Assembly (NCBI GenBank): GCA_959023295.1
Contig: CAUFBM010000011.1
Location: 1-64,000, forward strand
DNA: 64,000 nt
Reading direction: 5' to 3'
DNA from: an uncultured Collinsella sp.
GTDB lineage: Bacteria > Actinomycetota > Coriobacteriia > Coriobacteriales > Coriobacteriaceae
The notes under the pieces were generated by a model, which did no database searches, was not told the origin of the DNA, and saw only the letters and a program-made list of their open reading frames with translations. Positions 25,444 to 34,195 of the stretch are shown in pieces; within the stretch, counting starts at the first letter, position 1, and every line of letters starts with the position of its first letter. The position numbers were made by a program, and so were the translations under genes.

Positions 25444-26268
25444 ATGACTGCGCCGTCTGATTTCAATTCGACCCCCGAGCTTGACGCCACCCTTGTATTT
25501 CGCGTGGCCTACGATGGCTCCTCCTATAGCGGATTTGCCGAGCAGCCGGGCCAGACGACGGTCGCGGGCGAGCTGCGCCGTGCCATTGAGACGTTGCTGC
25601 GCCGCCCAATCGATCTGACGTGCGCGGGGCGTACCGATGCCGGCGTTCATGCGGTGGCCCAATACATCAGCGTGCCTGTAACGGACGCTGAGCTCGCTTT
25701 GACGCGCCGTAGGTGGCTGAGGGCTATGGATGCCCTCCTGGGCAAAGATATCGCCATAAACGAGGTCTACAAGGCTCGTAAGGGCTTTTCTGCACGTTTT
25801 GACGCGCGCTCTCGCACTTACACCTATCGCATTGCCGACCGTGATGCGCGGCCCGTGCTGTCACGCGGTGCCGTGTGGTGGCATCGCTATCCCCTCGACG
25901 TCGATGCGATGGCGGCCGCCTGCCCTACGCTTTTGGGCGAGCAGGACTTTAAGAGCTTTTGCAAGGTCGCCTCTGCCGTGGGCAAACCTACGCACCGCTG
26001 CGTAATGCGTGCCGAGTTTGGCCATGAGGTCGCCTTTGGCGAGGACATCCTCACGTTTACCATCGAGGGCAATGCGTTTTTGCATTCGATGGTGCGAACC
26101 ATTGTGGGCACCCTTGTTGAGATCGGCATGCATCGTCGCGATCCCGAGTGGATGCGTGAGGTAATTGATGCCTGCGATCGCACCGCAGCTGGTCCTACGG
26201 CACCCGCATGCGGTCTTACCTTTATGGGCGTGGATTACGACTCCACCGAGCTTGTGGTGCTCGATTAG
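25444..26268 (+). CDS. truA: tRNA pseudouridine(38-40) synthase TruA
   Basis: A 274-residue enzyme converting U38-U40 of tRNA to pseudouridine. Motifs: VAYDGSSYSGFAEQPGQTTV, the catalytic Asp in CAGRTDAGVHAVAQ, FSARFDARSRTYTYRI, and NAFLHSMVRTIVGTL near the end. The ATG at 25444 follows GGGAG; an in-frame TTG at 25429 is less likely. It follows rplQ after a strong terminator, a common arrangement. Confidence 0.95.
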   Translation: MTAPSDFNSTPELDATLVFRVAYDGSSYSGFAEQPGQTTVAGELRRAIETLLRRPIDLTCAGRTDAGVHAVAQYISVPVTDAELALTRRRWLRAMDALLGKDIAINEVYKARKGFSARFDARSRTYTYRIADRDARPVLSRGAVWWHRYPLDVDAMAAACPTLLGEQDFKSFCKVASAVGKPTHRCVMRAEFGHEVAFGEDILTFTIEGNAFLHSMVRTIVGTLVEIGMHRRDPEWMREVIDACDRTAAGPTAPACGLTFMGVDYDSTELVVLD

Positions 26269-26387
26269 GGAAGTGGCTGCCTGACGGCGATCTTTGTGTG
26301 CAGCGCCTGTGAGCGGGGCGTGTGCAACATCTGTTCTTGACGTGCATCGCGACGGGCGACCATCCGCATTAATTGACGGGGTGTACC

Positions 26388-27464
26388 ATGAACGGCAGTT
26401 TGTTACTGGCTGTCGAGAGGACGGAAAACTTGGTTCGACGTGGTTCGCATCCGCGACTTTCGGTGATCCTGATTGTTGAGGGTTCCCCCAGTTATACGAT
26501 GCGCGCTCTCGAGAGCATCCAGAACCAAGACCTCTACGATTTGCAGATTGTCGTCGTTTGCCGCGGCGTGGTAGCTGGTGTGCGTCATTCGCTCGAAGTT
26601 GCTGCCGACAGAGATATTCATATTGATTTGATTGATGTTGAAGACCCGGTGCCTGGCGCCTGCCTGCGTGCCGGCTTTGCGGCTTCGCGCGGCTCCCAGA
26701 TCATTGCGATGAATGCCAATGAGTGGTTTGCGCCGCAGTCCCTTTCGCAGATGGTCGAAAGCTCCTGCGACGCTTCTACTGACATCGTGTTTCCCTCTGT
26801 TTCGCTCGATCGCTACGATGTTCACCGCGAACGTCATTCCCGAGTTTTGGACGCGACATCCGTTTCTGAAGATGAGGACCGGGCGGCTTGCCTGACCCAA
26901 TTGGTTTCCTGTGGTTTAATCCGACAGACCTCTGGCGTGCTGTATGATCGCGCCCTCTTTGAGGCGTGCCTTGCGCATGGCGATGCGTTTCGCACGGTGT
27001 CTTTTTTGACGCTCGCGCTTTCGCAGGCAAAGCGCGTTTCGGGATGTGGCCATGCCCGTTTTCATGCAGTGGCGCCGTCGATTACGGAGACGTTTGACCC
27101 CACAATGTTTGCCAGGCTTTCTGAGGATATCGGGGCGCTCGACAGGCTTGCCGACTCGCTTGCCGTCGCGGGCGGTGGCGATCAGTTGAAGCTGGTCTGC
27201 CAGCGGTATTACTACGCCGGCCTGGTTGCCTGCATCGAAAATTTGTGTCTGAGCCCCCATGGGGTGTCTTCAATAGAGCGTTCGGCCCGTTTGCATGATA
27301 TGCTCGAAGCGCAGCGTACCCGTCAGATGGTTGCGGCTCTTAAGGGCAATCATCGGGGCTTAGGTCTGCTCTATGGTTCGATAGCTAGTGCCAAGCCTAT
27401 GCGGTGTGCGTTGTATACGCATCTGGCGGCCTTTTTCAATCGTTCGGGCGTCAGGACTGTCTAG
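26388..27464 (+). CDS. Glycosyltransferase family 2-like protein
   Basis: A 358-residue soluble protein whose first 120 residues follow the GT-A fold of family 2: SVILIVEGSPSYTMRALESI, a QDLYDLQIVVVC strand, and PGACLRAGFAASRGSQIIAM. The strand that normally ends in DxD reads IAMNANEWF, so the usual metal-binding aspartates are missing. The second half is helical and unrecognised. Activity is doubtful; it may be a degenerate or repurposed member. GGGG lies near the ATG at 26388, and a TTG at 26373 is an alternative start. Confidence 0.7.
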   Translation: MNGSLLLAVERTENLVRRGSHPRLSVILIVEGSPSYTMRALESIQNQDLYDLQIVVVCRGVVAGVRHSLEVAADRDIHIDLIDVEDPVPGACLRAGFAASRGSQIIAMNANEWFAPQSLSQMVESSCDASTDIVFPSVSLDRYDVHRERHSRVLDATSVSEDEDRAACLTQLVSCGLIRQTSGVLYDRALFEACLAHGDAFRTVSFLTLALSQAKRVSGCGHARFHAVAPSITETFDPTMFARLSEDIGALDRLADSLAVAGGGDQLKLVCQRYYYAGLVACIENLCLSPHGVSSIERSARLHDMLEAQRTRQMVAALKGNHRGLGLLYGSIASAKPMRCALYTHLAAFFNRSGVRTV

Positions 27465-27516
27465 TAGCGTGTTTTTCGAAATAAATTGCATGGAATTGTT
27501 TCGAAATGCGTTCTTA

Positions 27517-27546
27517 TTCACTAAAACCCTCAAATAGCGCTAAACT
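27517..27546 (+). promoter_or_regulatory. Candidate argR promoter
   Basis: TTCACT (27517-27522), an 18-base spacer and TAAACT (27541-27546) lie 50 bases upstream of the argR start. The palindrome at 27550-27566 would overlap the transcription start, a natural place for autorepression. Confidence 0.4.
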
Positions 27547-27549
27547 ATT

Positions 27550-27566
27550 CAATCACTAAGTGATTG
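27550..27566. promoter_or_regulatory. Perfect palindrome before argR, candidate operator
   Basis: CAATCACT, a central A, then AGTGATTG form a perfect 17-base palindrome placed just after the putative -10 box. Known ARG boxes are 18-bp palindromes with AT-rich cores; this differs in sequence (GTGATTG), so ArgR binding is inference. Confidence 0.4.
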
Positions 27567-27596
27567 TCTCCACCATCTTTTGGAGTGAGGTTTTGT

Positions 27597-28034
27597 ATGG
27601 CCAAAAAACGCAATGGGCGCCAGGATGCCATCAGAGATATTGTTCGCAATAAGGACGTACGTACGCAGCGCGTTTTGGTAGACGAGCTTCGCGCCATGGG
27701 TTTCGATTGCACGCAGGCGACCGTTTCGCGCGATATCGCGGACATGGGACTGCGTAAGCTCCCCGAGGGCATTTATGTCCTTGCCGAGGACCTGCATCTG
27801 CAGCGCATGGTTTCCGAGTTAGTTACTGGCGTACTGCGCACCGATAATCTGGTTATGATCAAGGCGCAGCCCGGTACGGCTTCTGGTATTGCCGCAGCTG
27901 TCGATGCTGCGGAGCTGCCCGACGTGCTTGGCTCGCTTGCCGGCAACGACACGATCTTGGTCATTGCACAGACGGCCGAGGACGGCGAGCGTCTTGAGGC
28001 ACTCATCAACAAGCTGAGTAACTCTCATAAGTAG
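27597..28034 (+). CDS. argR: Arginine repressor
   Basis: A 145-residue ArgR/AhrC. The N-terminal winged helix has VLVDELRAMGFDCTQATVSR, and the C-terminal oligomerisation/arginine-binding domain has GTASGIAAAVDAAELPDVLG and GNDTILVIA. In E. coli-type proteins the last motif is GDDT, so the first of the two arginine-contacting aspartates is Asn here. The ATG at 27597 follows GTGAGG; the frame is open upstream. No arginine biosynthesis gene is nearby. Confidence 0.93.
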   Translation: MAKKRNGRQDAIRDIVRNKDVRTQRVLVDELRAMGFDCTQATVSRDIADMGLRKLPEGIYVLAEDLHLQRMVSELVTGVLRTDNLVMIKAQPGTASGIAAAVDAAELPDVLGSLAGNDTILVIAQTAEDGERLEALINKLSNSHK

Positions 28035-28084
28035 GGGATGCGCGGCTCTGCTGCTGTGCCGTTTGTTGCTATAGGTAATTGCCG

Positions 28085-28114
28085 AGGGCGTTGATAAAGG
28101 TCAGCGCCCTTTTT
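28085..28114 (+). terminator. Terminator of argR
   Basis: AGGGCGTTGA (28085-28094) pairs with TCAGCGCCCT (28101-28110) with one wobble, loop of six, followed by a T-run to 28114. Confidence 0.85.
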
Positions 28115-28183
28115 GCATACCAGTGCCTGTTGTTCTATCGGTCCTGTAGCCGGGGCCGTCGTGGCATCTTGTGGTATCTGCCG

Positions 28184-28225
28184 AAATAAAGAAGCGCCCG
28201 AGCAGCGTATATGCTGCTCGGGCGC
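28184..28225 (-). terminator. Terminator of the penicillin-binding protein gene (minus strand)
   Basis: GCGCCCGAGCAGC and GCTGCTCGGGCGC form a perfect 13-bp stem with a 6-base loop (28194-28225). Read on the minus strand it is followed by TTCTTTATTT. It lies 24 bases past the stop codon. Confidence 0.9.
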
Positions 28226-28249
28226 CTTGGTGTCAGTCGTTTTTTGCGC

Positions 28250-30469
28250 TTACTGGCCCGTAGAGGGGTCGGGCGTGGGCGTAGGATCGGGGGTAGGCGT
28301 AGGATCGGGTGTGGGCGTGGGAGTAGGGGTGGGGGTAGGAGAGCCGCCCTCGCCGCCGCTACCGTCGCCGCCGCCGGTCGTACCGTCTCCGCCGGTGGTA
28401 CCGTTGCCGCCGGTCGTATCGCCACCCGTGGTCTCGGTCGTCGTGGTGGTAGTCGTCGTGGTGGTTGCTCCCTCGTCTTTGTCGTCTTTGTCGTCTTTGT
28501 CCTCCGACTTCTTGGCGTTGCTAGTGCCGTAGAACTTCCAGACGCTATTGTTCTTGTACGTGGGAGCCGTTCCGGTCTGGAATTCCTCGCGCTCGGTGCC
28601 CGCAAGAACGGTGTTCATGAACTTCTTAAAGACGGGCAGGTTGGTGCTGTCGCCCAGCAGGTCCGAACCGTACTTTTGGATGGGAATCTCGCCTGCGGAA
28701 TAACCGGTCCACAGGGCGCATGTCAGTTGCGGCGTGAAGCCGCAGAACCACAGGTTGGTGGTGTTGTCAGTGGTGCCCGTCTTGCCGGCATAGGGCTGGT
28801 TGACGTTCAGCGCGCCGGCGGCACCCGTGCCGCTGCCCTGCATGACGCCGGATAGAACATCAGTAACCGCGGCAGCCTCGCCTTCGGTGAGCACCTGCGT
28901 GGGATTGTCGGTGTGCTGGTACAGAACCGAGCCGGTACGCGAGTCGATCTCGGTAATGGCGATGGGCTGACGGTAGTAGCCACCGTTGGCAAACGTTGCG
29001 TAGGCAGATGCCATCTCGAGCGGTGAGATGGACCCGGTGCCGAGCGTCATGACGGGAACGTCCTCGATATTGTCCTTGGCGGGATCGATGCCAAGCTTTT
29101 TGACGAGCGATATGATCTTGTCATTGCCGATGGCTTCGGCCACCTGAATGTAGCCGGTGTTGGATGAGTATGCCGTTGCCTGCTTAAGCGTGATGTTGCC
29201 ATAGCTCTGGTTGCCGTAGTTTTGCACCTCGGTCGTGGTGCCCTTGGCCTTGAGCGGCGAGTTACAGTTGAGGGTGACGTTGGGGTTCATACCGTTTTGG
29301 ATGGCAGTTGCCAGCGTAAAGGCCTTAAACGTGGAGCCCACGGGGCGCTTTGCCGTAGCGTGGTTCACGTGATTCTCGTCGGCGTTGTAGTCGTAGCCGC
29401 CTACCATGCACTTGATGTAGCCGGTCTTGGGGTCAACGACGACCATGCCCATGTCCAGGCCGTCGAGCGAAAGCGTGTCGAGCTGCGAGCGCACAGCCTC
29501 CTCGGCCACCTGCTGCATGGTGGGGTCGATGGTGGTCTTGACGGTCAGACCGCCCTTAAAGAGCACGTCGGTGGAGAACTCCTGCTCAAGCAACTGCTTA
29601 ACGTAGGAGACAAAGTAGGGCTGAGAGTACACATCGACGCCACTGCCCGAAATCTCGGTCACGTTAAGCGTGATGGGCTCAGCCTGTGCGGCATCGTGCT
29701 CTTCCTGCGTGATGTGGCCCAGACGCAGCATGTTGTCCAGAACCTTATTGCGGCGGGACAGCGCCAAGTCGGGATTAACCGTGGGGTCGTACTGCGAGGG
29801 CGAGTTGGGAAGGCCGATGAGCAGCGCGGCCTCGCTCAGGGTGAGGTCGGCGGCGGTTTTGGACAGATAGGTCTCGGCGGCGGCCTCGATGCCATATGCT
29901 CCATGGCCGTAGTAGATGGTGTTGAGGTACATCATGAGGATCTCGTCTTTGGAGTACATATCCTCCATCTTGATGGCGATATAGGCCTCGCGCACCTTAC
30001 GCTCGATGGTCGAGTCGAATTGTTCCTCCTGCAAGATGGTGTTGCGAACCAGCTGCTGGGTGATGGTCGATGCGCCCTCGTGGCCACCGGTGAGGGTTGC
30101 CACCGATGCGCGTGCAATGCCCCAGAGGTCGATGCCGCCATGCTCGTAGAAGCGCTCGTCCTCAACGTCGACAGTGCCCTGCAGCACGTACGGGGACACC
30201 TGGTCCTTGGTAATGGACTTGCGGTTTTGCGTGTAGAAGCTCGCAATGGTATTGCCGTTGCAGTCGACGATGTCGGTGGGCTCACTTACCAGGTAAGCAT
30301 TGGCGTCGGTGTAGTCGGGCAGATCGGACAGCCAGCGGTTGACGTTGCCGATCATGCCGATGCCAAACGCTACGCCCGCGATAAGCAGAAAGCCCAAAAA
30401 CGAGAGCAAGATCATGGGAAGGGCATGCGTCTTAGAGCGACCGCGCCCCTGTCGTTGGCGAGGACCCAT
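28250..30469 (-). CDS. Class A penicillin-binding protein (transglycosylase/transpeptidase)
   Basis: A 739-residue bifunctional peptidoglycan synthase. A short cytoplasmic tail and one membrane helix (ILLSFLGFLLIAGVAFGIGM) are followed by a GT51 domain (EDERFYEHGGID, ASTITQQLVRN, KDEILMMYLNTIYYG) and a transpeptidase domain with SxxK (RPVGSTFK), SSN (AYSSNTG) and KTG (GKTGTT). The last ~90 residues are low complexity: DKDDKDDKDE, a run of ten Thr, Gly-rich sequence, then PTP/DPTPTP repeats encoded by a GTAGGATCGGG-type DNA repeat. The ATG at 30469 is chosen for GGAGG ahead of it. The tail may span or bind the wall. Confidence 0.95.
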   Translation of the reverse strand: MGPRQRQGRGRSKTHALPMILLSFLGFLLIAGVAFGIGMIGNVNRWLSDLPDYTDANAYLVSEPTDIVDCNGNTIASFYTQNRKSITKDQVSPYVLQGTVDVEDERFYEHGGIDLWGIARASVATLTGGHEGASTITQQLVRNTILQEEQFDSTIERKVREAYIAIKMEDMYSKDEILMMYLNTIYYGHGAYGIEAAAETYLSKTAADLTLSEAALLIGLPNSPSQYDPTVNPDLALSRRNKVLDNMLRLGHITQEEHDAAQAEPITLNVTEISGSGVDVYSQPYFVSYVKQLLEQEFSTDVLFKGGLTVKTTIDPTMQQVAEEAVRSQLDTLSLDGLDMGMVVVDPKTGYIKCMVGGYDYNADENHVNHATAKRPVGSTFKAFTLATAIQNGMNPNVTLNCNSPLKAKGTTTEVQNYGNQSYGNITLKQATAYSSNTGYIQVAEAIGNDKIISLVKKLGIDPAKDNIEDVPVMTLGTGSISPLEMASAYATFANGGYYRQPIAITEIDSRTGSVLYQHTDNPTQVLTEGEAAAVTDVLSGVMQGSGTGAAGALNVNQPYAGKTGTTDNTTNLWFCGFTPQLTCALWTGYSAGEIPIQKYGSDLLGDSTNLPVFKKFMNTVLAGTEREEFQTGTAPTYKNNSVWKFYGTSNAKKSEDKDDKDDKDEGATTTTTTTTTTETTGGDTTGGNGTTGGDGTTGGGDGSGGEGGSPTPTPTPTPTPDPTPTPDPTPTPDPSTGQ

Positions 30470-30630
30470 ATATTGACCTCCAGGTATGTCGTGCCAGGCG
30501 GCAGGTATGCTGCCGGGCAGGATGGACATAAGTTATTACACGATAAACCAATCGGGGCACGCGAGGCCTCGTGTATGCTGGTTGGCAGCAATTTTCAGAG
30601 TGAAAGCACACCTTGGCGAGGAGTTTACCG

Positions 30631-32607
30631 ATGGCGATTCGGCCGATGGAACCGAGTGGACAATGCGAAAGCGAGTTGGCGGCGGCTGGAGTGGCGCTGC
30701 CCGAACTGCTGGCGCCTGCTGGCGGGCTCGACCAGATGCTCGCGGCGATTGCAGCGGGTGCCGATGCCATCTATGCGGGGCTGGACGGGTTCAACGCTCG
30801 AGTGAGCGCCCATGGCTTTAGCGATGATGAGTTCGTGCGCGGCTGTGCCGTGGCCCATGCCCATGGCGTGCGTGTGTACGTGACGCTCAACGTGTTCGTG
30901 TTCGATGATGAGCTTGCCGACGCCGTGGCGTTGGGGGCGCATGCGCATGCGTTGGGTGCCGATGCGTTGATTGTGGCCGATGCCGGGCTGGCTTGTGCGC
31001 TTCGTGCGGCGATTCCGGGGGTCGAGATTCACCTGTCCACCCAAGCGGGCGCTCATAGCGAGGGTGCCGTACAGTTGGCTGCCAAGGAGCTGGGCGTTGA
31101 GCGCGTGACGACTGCGCGCGAGCTGAGCGTGGCGGAGATTGGGACGCTTTGCGCTACTGGCGTGCCCATCGAGGTGTTCTGTCACGGCGCTATTTGCATT
31201 GGATACTCGGGTGCGTGTGAGTTTTCGGCCCTGCGGCGCGGACGTTCGGCGATGCGCGGCGACTGCACACAGCCGTGCCGTCTGTCCTATGACTTGGTGG
31301 ACGAGGCGGGGCAGAGTGTTGTCGCTGTCGAAGGGGACCGCCTGCTTTGTCCGCGTGACTATCTGGGCATCGCGCATCTGCCCGAGCTTGTTGCCGCCGG
31401 CGTGGCATCGCTCAAGATCGAGGGTCGCATGAAGAATCCCGACTACGTCTTTAACGTGGTGAGGGTGTGGCGTCGGGCGCTCGATATGCTGCGCGATGGC
31501 ACATGGGATGCCGATGCGGTGCTGGCGCTTGAGCGCGAGCTGGGAAGGTCGTTCAACCGCGGCTTTACCGATGCGTATCTGCGGGGTCGTTCGGGCACCG
31601 AGCTCATGAGCTTTGAGCGCGCGATCAACCAGGGCGTGCGCGTGGGCCACTTGGTGGCGGTGGGTCACGAAGAGGTGACGGTTGAGCTTGATGCCGCCGT
31701 GGCGGCGGGCGATACGCTCGAAATCCGATTTTACCCGGGTGCCGACGCGCGTCCCGATGTGCCCAAGCGCTGGCCACAGGTGCCTTGCCCCGTGGATGCC
31801 GCTGCGGGAGAGCGTATCGTCGTGCATTGCAAACGCAAGGTGGACGCGGGCTGCGAGGTCTATCTGATTCGCAGTGCCGGCGTGCTGGGGCAGACGGCAA
31901 CGGTGTTGGAGCGCATGCGGGTCGAGGCAGATGCGGCCGCGCCTGCTGAGCGGTCCGTTGAGGTGCTGCCGTTTGAGTGCGTTCTAGCAGATGGCGACGT
32001 GCCGACGGAGTTGGCGGGGTCGGCGGAGCCGGCAAAGCGCGAGGCTTTTGCTCGTATGGTCTTTGCCTGGGAGCTGATGGATGTGGATCCGCGCGATGAG
32101 CGGGATCTGTCCGATGCGACGGTGGTGCTCGACGAAGTGTGCCGCGCAGGCGACGCCGAGCGGACTCGGGCACTTATGCAACGTGCCGGGCGCGTCGTTT
32201 GCCGCAATCTGGGACAGGTGGCGATGGCCCGCGAGCTGGGCACGGCGTTTGACGTAGCGGCGCCGGTGTTCTGCGCCAATCGGGCCACGCTTGCTTGGCT
32301 GCGGGGTCTTGGCGCGAGGTGGGTATACTTGCCTGCCGAGCTGCTCAGCAATGATAGGGAGCGTATTGCCGAGCTGGCTGCTGAACCCGGCGTCTTGGGT
32401 CCGGTCGACGCCGACCGTCCCGAGCTCATGGTGTGCGAGCACTGCCTGCTGACCGCCGAGGGCGTTTGCGCCACCGAGGCGACGGGGCGGGTCCGTTGCC
32501 GCGACTGCTTGCGTCGTCGGAAGGTGCGCTATCTGGTCGAGCGTGACGGTACACGTCTGCCAGTTGCCATCGACGCATGCGGCAGGACGAGGATTTTCCT
32601 GTCGTAG
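30631..32607 (+). CDS. Peptidase U32 family protein (TrhP/RlhA-like) with DUF3656-type C-terminus
   Basis: A 658-residue protein with the U32 signature CHGAICIGYSGAC...GDCTQPCR; the four cysteines suggest an iron-sulfur site as in tRNA/rRNA hydroxylation enzymes. It also has PELLAPAGGLDQMLAAIAAG at the start, LKIEGRMKNPDYV, and SFNRGFTDAYLRG. A distal Cys-rich block (CEHCLLTAEGVC, CRDCLRRRK) may bind metal. Family members TrhP and RlhA hydroxylate tRNA U34 or 23S rRNA C2501 using prephenate; the substrate here is not decidable. AGGAG precedes the ATG at 30631. It is divergent from the PBP gene. Confidence 0.88.
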   Translation: MAIRPMEPSGQCESELAAAGVALPELLAPAGGLDQMLAAIAAGADAIYAGLDGFNARVSAHGFSDDEFVRGCAVAHAHGVRVYVTLNVFVFDDELADAVALGAHAHALGADALIVADAGLACALRAAIPGVEIHLSTQAGAHSEGAVQLAAKELGVERVTTARELSVAEIGTLCATGVPIEVFCHGAICIGYSGACEFSALRRGRSAMRGDCTQPCRLSYDLVDEAGQSVVAVEGDRLLCPRDYLGIAHLPELVAAGVASLKIEGRMKNPDYVFNVVRVWRRALDMLRDGTWDADAVLALERELGRSFNRGFTDAYLRGRSGTELMSFERAINQGVRVGHLVAVGHEEVTVELDAAVAAGDTLEIRFYPGADARPDVPKRWPQVPCPVDAAAGERIVVHCKRKVDAGCEVYLIRSAGVLGQTATVLERMRVEADAAAPAERSVEVLPFECVLADGDVPTELAGSAEPAKREAFARMVFAWELMDVDPRDERDLSDATVVLDEVCRAGDAERTRALMQRAGRVVCRNLGQVAMARELGTAFDVAAPVFCANRATLAWLRGLGARWVYLPAELLSNDRERIAELAAEPGVLGPVDADRPELMVCEHCLLTAEGVCATEATGRVRCRDCLRRRKVRYLVERDGTRLPVAIDACGRTRIFLS

Positions 32608-32703
32608 GTGCTGCGTCGCGTCAGTTTGTTATCATAAGAGAGTTTATGGACTTCCAGCACCGCCGTTTTCGGCGAGGGTGCTATAGCAAAAGGAGGATAC
32701 CCA

Positions 32704-33915
32704 ATGCTGTCTGTTGACGAGCAAATGCGTATCATCACCTCGGGCGCCGCGCAGATCGTTCCCGAGGCCGACCTTCGCAAGAAGCTTGAGAAGGGCGAGC
32801 CCCTCAACATCAAGCTCGGCGTCGATCCCACCAGTCCCGACCTGCACCTGGGTCACGCCGTGCCGCTGCGCAAGATGCGTCAGTTCCAGGACCTGGGTCA
32901 CAACGTCACCCTCATCATCGGCAACGGTACTGCGCTGATTGGCGATCCCTCGGGCAAGAATTCCACTCGCCCGCAGCTTTCGCAGGAGCAGATCGAGGCC
33001 AATGCCGAGACCTACGTGAGCCAGGCCATGAAGATCCTGGATCCCGAGAAGACCACCATCGTGCACAACGGCGACTGGATCTTGTCGATGGATCTGGCCG
33101 GTCTGCTGCAGGTGTGCTCCAAGTTCACCGTCGCCCGTATTCTCGAGCGCGACGACTTTACCAAGCGCTACCAGTCTCAGACGCCGATCGCCCTGCATGA
33201 GTTCCTGTATCCCGTGATGCAGGCTTTCGACTCCGTGCAGATCAAGGCCGACGTGGAGATGGGCGGCACCGATCAGCTCTTCAACCTGCTCGCCGGCCGT
33301 GAGCTCATGGAGAAGATGGGCATGGAGCCCCAGATCGCGCTCACCATGCCGCTGCTCGAGGGCACCGATGGTGTCCGTAAGATGTCCAAGTCCTATGGCA
33401 ACTACATCGGCCTGACCGACGCGCCCAAGGATATGTTCGGCAAGACCATGTCTATTCCCGACGAGATGATTGGCAAGTACTATCGTCTGGCCAGTTCGCT
33501 CACCCCGGCTGAGGTCGACAAGATTGACGCCGCCCTGGCCGACGGCTCTGCCGATCCCTATGAGCTCAAGCGCGCTCTGGGCCGCGACCTGTGCGATACC
33601 TACCATGGCGCCGGTGCCGGCGACGAGGCTCAGGCCGAGTTCGACCGCGTGTTCAAGGAGGGCCAGCTCGCCGACTTCCCCGAGAAGCATATTGAGCTGA
33701 CCGTCAACGACGAGGGCCAGATCTACCTCGCCGGCCTGCTCAAGGACCTGGGCCTTTCGGCCAGCGCCGGTCAGGCCCGCCGCGACATCGACGGCGGCGG
33801 CGTCAAGATCAACGGCAAGGCCGTGGCTCCCAAGAGCTACAACATCGACCCCAGCGCCCTCAAACTGGGCGACACCCTCTCCGTAGGCAAGCGCAAGGGC
33901 TTTAAATTGGTCTAG
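32704..33915 (+). CDS. tyrS: Tyrosyl-tRNA synthetase
   Basis: A 403-residue class I synthetase with HLGH (HIGH motif), the KMSKS loop intact, and an S4 domain near the C-terminus (SAGQARRDIDGGGVKINGKA). The arrangement (GVDPTSPDLHLGHAVPL start) is that of the TyrZ-like subgroup. AAAGGAGG precedes the ATG. The 96-base leader contains a small hairpin (AGCACC/GGTGCT) but no T-box elements. Confidence 0.95.
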   Translation: MLSVDEQMRIITSGAAQIVPEADLRKKLEKGEPLNIKLGVDPTSPDLHLGHAVPLRKMRQFQDLGHNVTLIIGNGTALIGDPSGKNSTRPQLSQEQIEANAETYVSQAMKILDPEKTTIVHNGDWILSMDLAGLLQVCSKFTVARILERDDFTKRYQSQTPIALHEFLYPVMQAFDSVQIKADVEMGGTDQLFNLLAGRELMEKMGMEPQIALTMPLLEGTDGVRKMSKSYGNYIGLTDAPKDMFGKTMSIPDEMIGKYYRLASSLTPAEVDKIDAALADGSADPYELKRALGRDLCDTYHGAGAGDEAQAEFDRVFKEGQLADFPEKHIELTVNDEGQIYLAGLLKDLGLSASAGQARRDIDGGGVKINGKAVAPKSYNIDPSALKLGDTLSVGKRKGFKLV

Positions 33916-33942
33916 CAAGTAGGTCAACCTAACATGTGCAAT

Positions 33943-33977
33943 AGGGCCGCAGCCGGGGTTCCCGACTGCGGCCCTTT
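33943..33977 (+). terminator. Terminator of tyrS
   Basis: AGGGCCGCAG (33943-33952) and CTGCGGCCCT (33966-33975) form a perfect 10-bp stem; only three T follow. The family A palindrome with six T right after it may complete termination. Confidence 0.75.
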
Positions 33978-33978
33978 G

Positions 33979-34069
33979 AGTTGCGGTGAAATAGTTCCTA
34001 AAAATGCCATACGGGCGCCCAGGCAGGAACTATTCCACCGCAACTTTTTTCTCCGTCCCCAAGGGATCA
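33979..34069. repeat. Family A palindrome copy 3 plus 18-base tail motif
   Basis: Arms AGTTGCGGTGAAATAGTTCC+T (33979-33999) and AGGAACTATTCCACCGCAAC+T (34025-34045) pair over 21 bases with one wobble. Outer bases match the other family A copies but the inner arm (AGTTCCT) is different and still self-complementary. Six T follow (34046-34051), then TCCGTCCCCAAGGGATCA (34052-34069). Confidence 0.9.
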
Positions 34070-34139
34070 TTTGGCGGTGCCGTTAAGCGGAGAGGTGTGC
34101 CGCCGCTCCTCCTTTTGGGCATACAATGGCTATTGGTTT

Positions 34140-34175
34140 GCTGCGGTGAAGGCCTGTCCGCTCCGCAGCTTTTTT
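34140..34175 (+). terminator. Terminator-like hairpin in the adenine deaminase leader
   Basis: GCTGCGG (34140-34146) and CCGCAGC (34163-34169) form a 7-bp stem, followed at once by six T, only 20 bases before the ade start. A TACAAT lies about 15 bases upstream of the hairpin. The geometry fits transcription attenuation; no known riboswitch consensus is seen. Confidence 0.55.
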
Positions 34176-34195
34176 CTACGGTTAAAGGAGTATGT

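Noticed and set aside
32608..32703. T-box riboswitch before tyrS
   Set aside because: The leader is only 96 bases and lacks the T-box sequence and a specifier loop; just a small hairpin is present.
34070..34195. Purine riboswitch before adenine deaminase
   Set aside because: The conserved junction and loop sequences of the purine aptamer are absent and the leader is too short.
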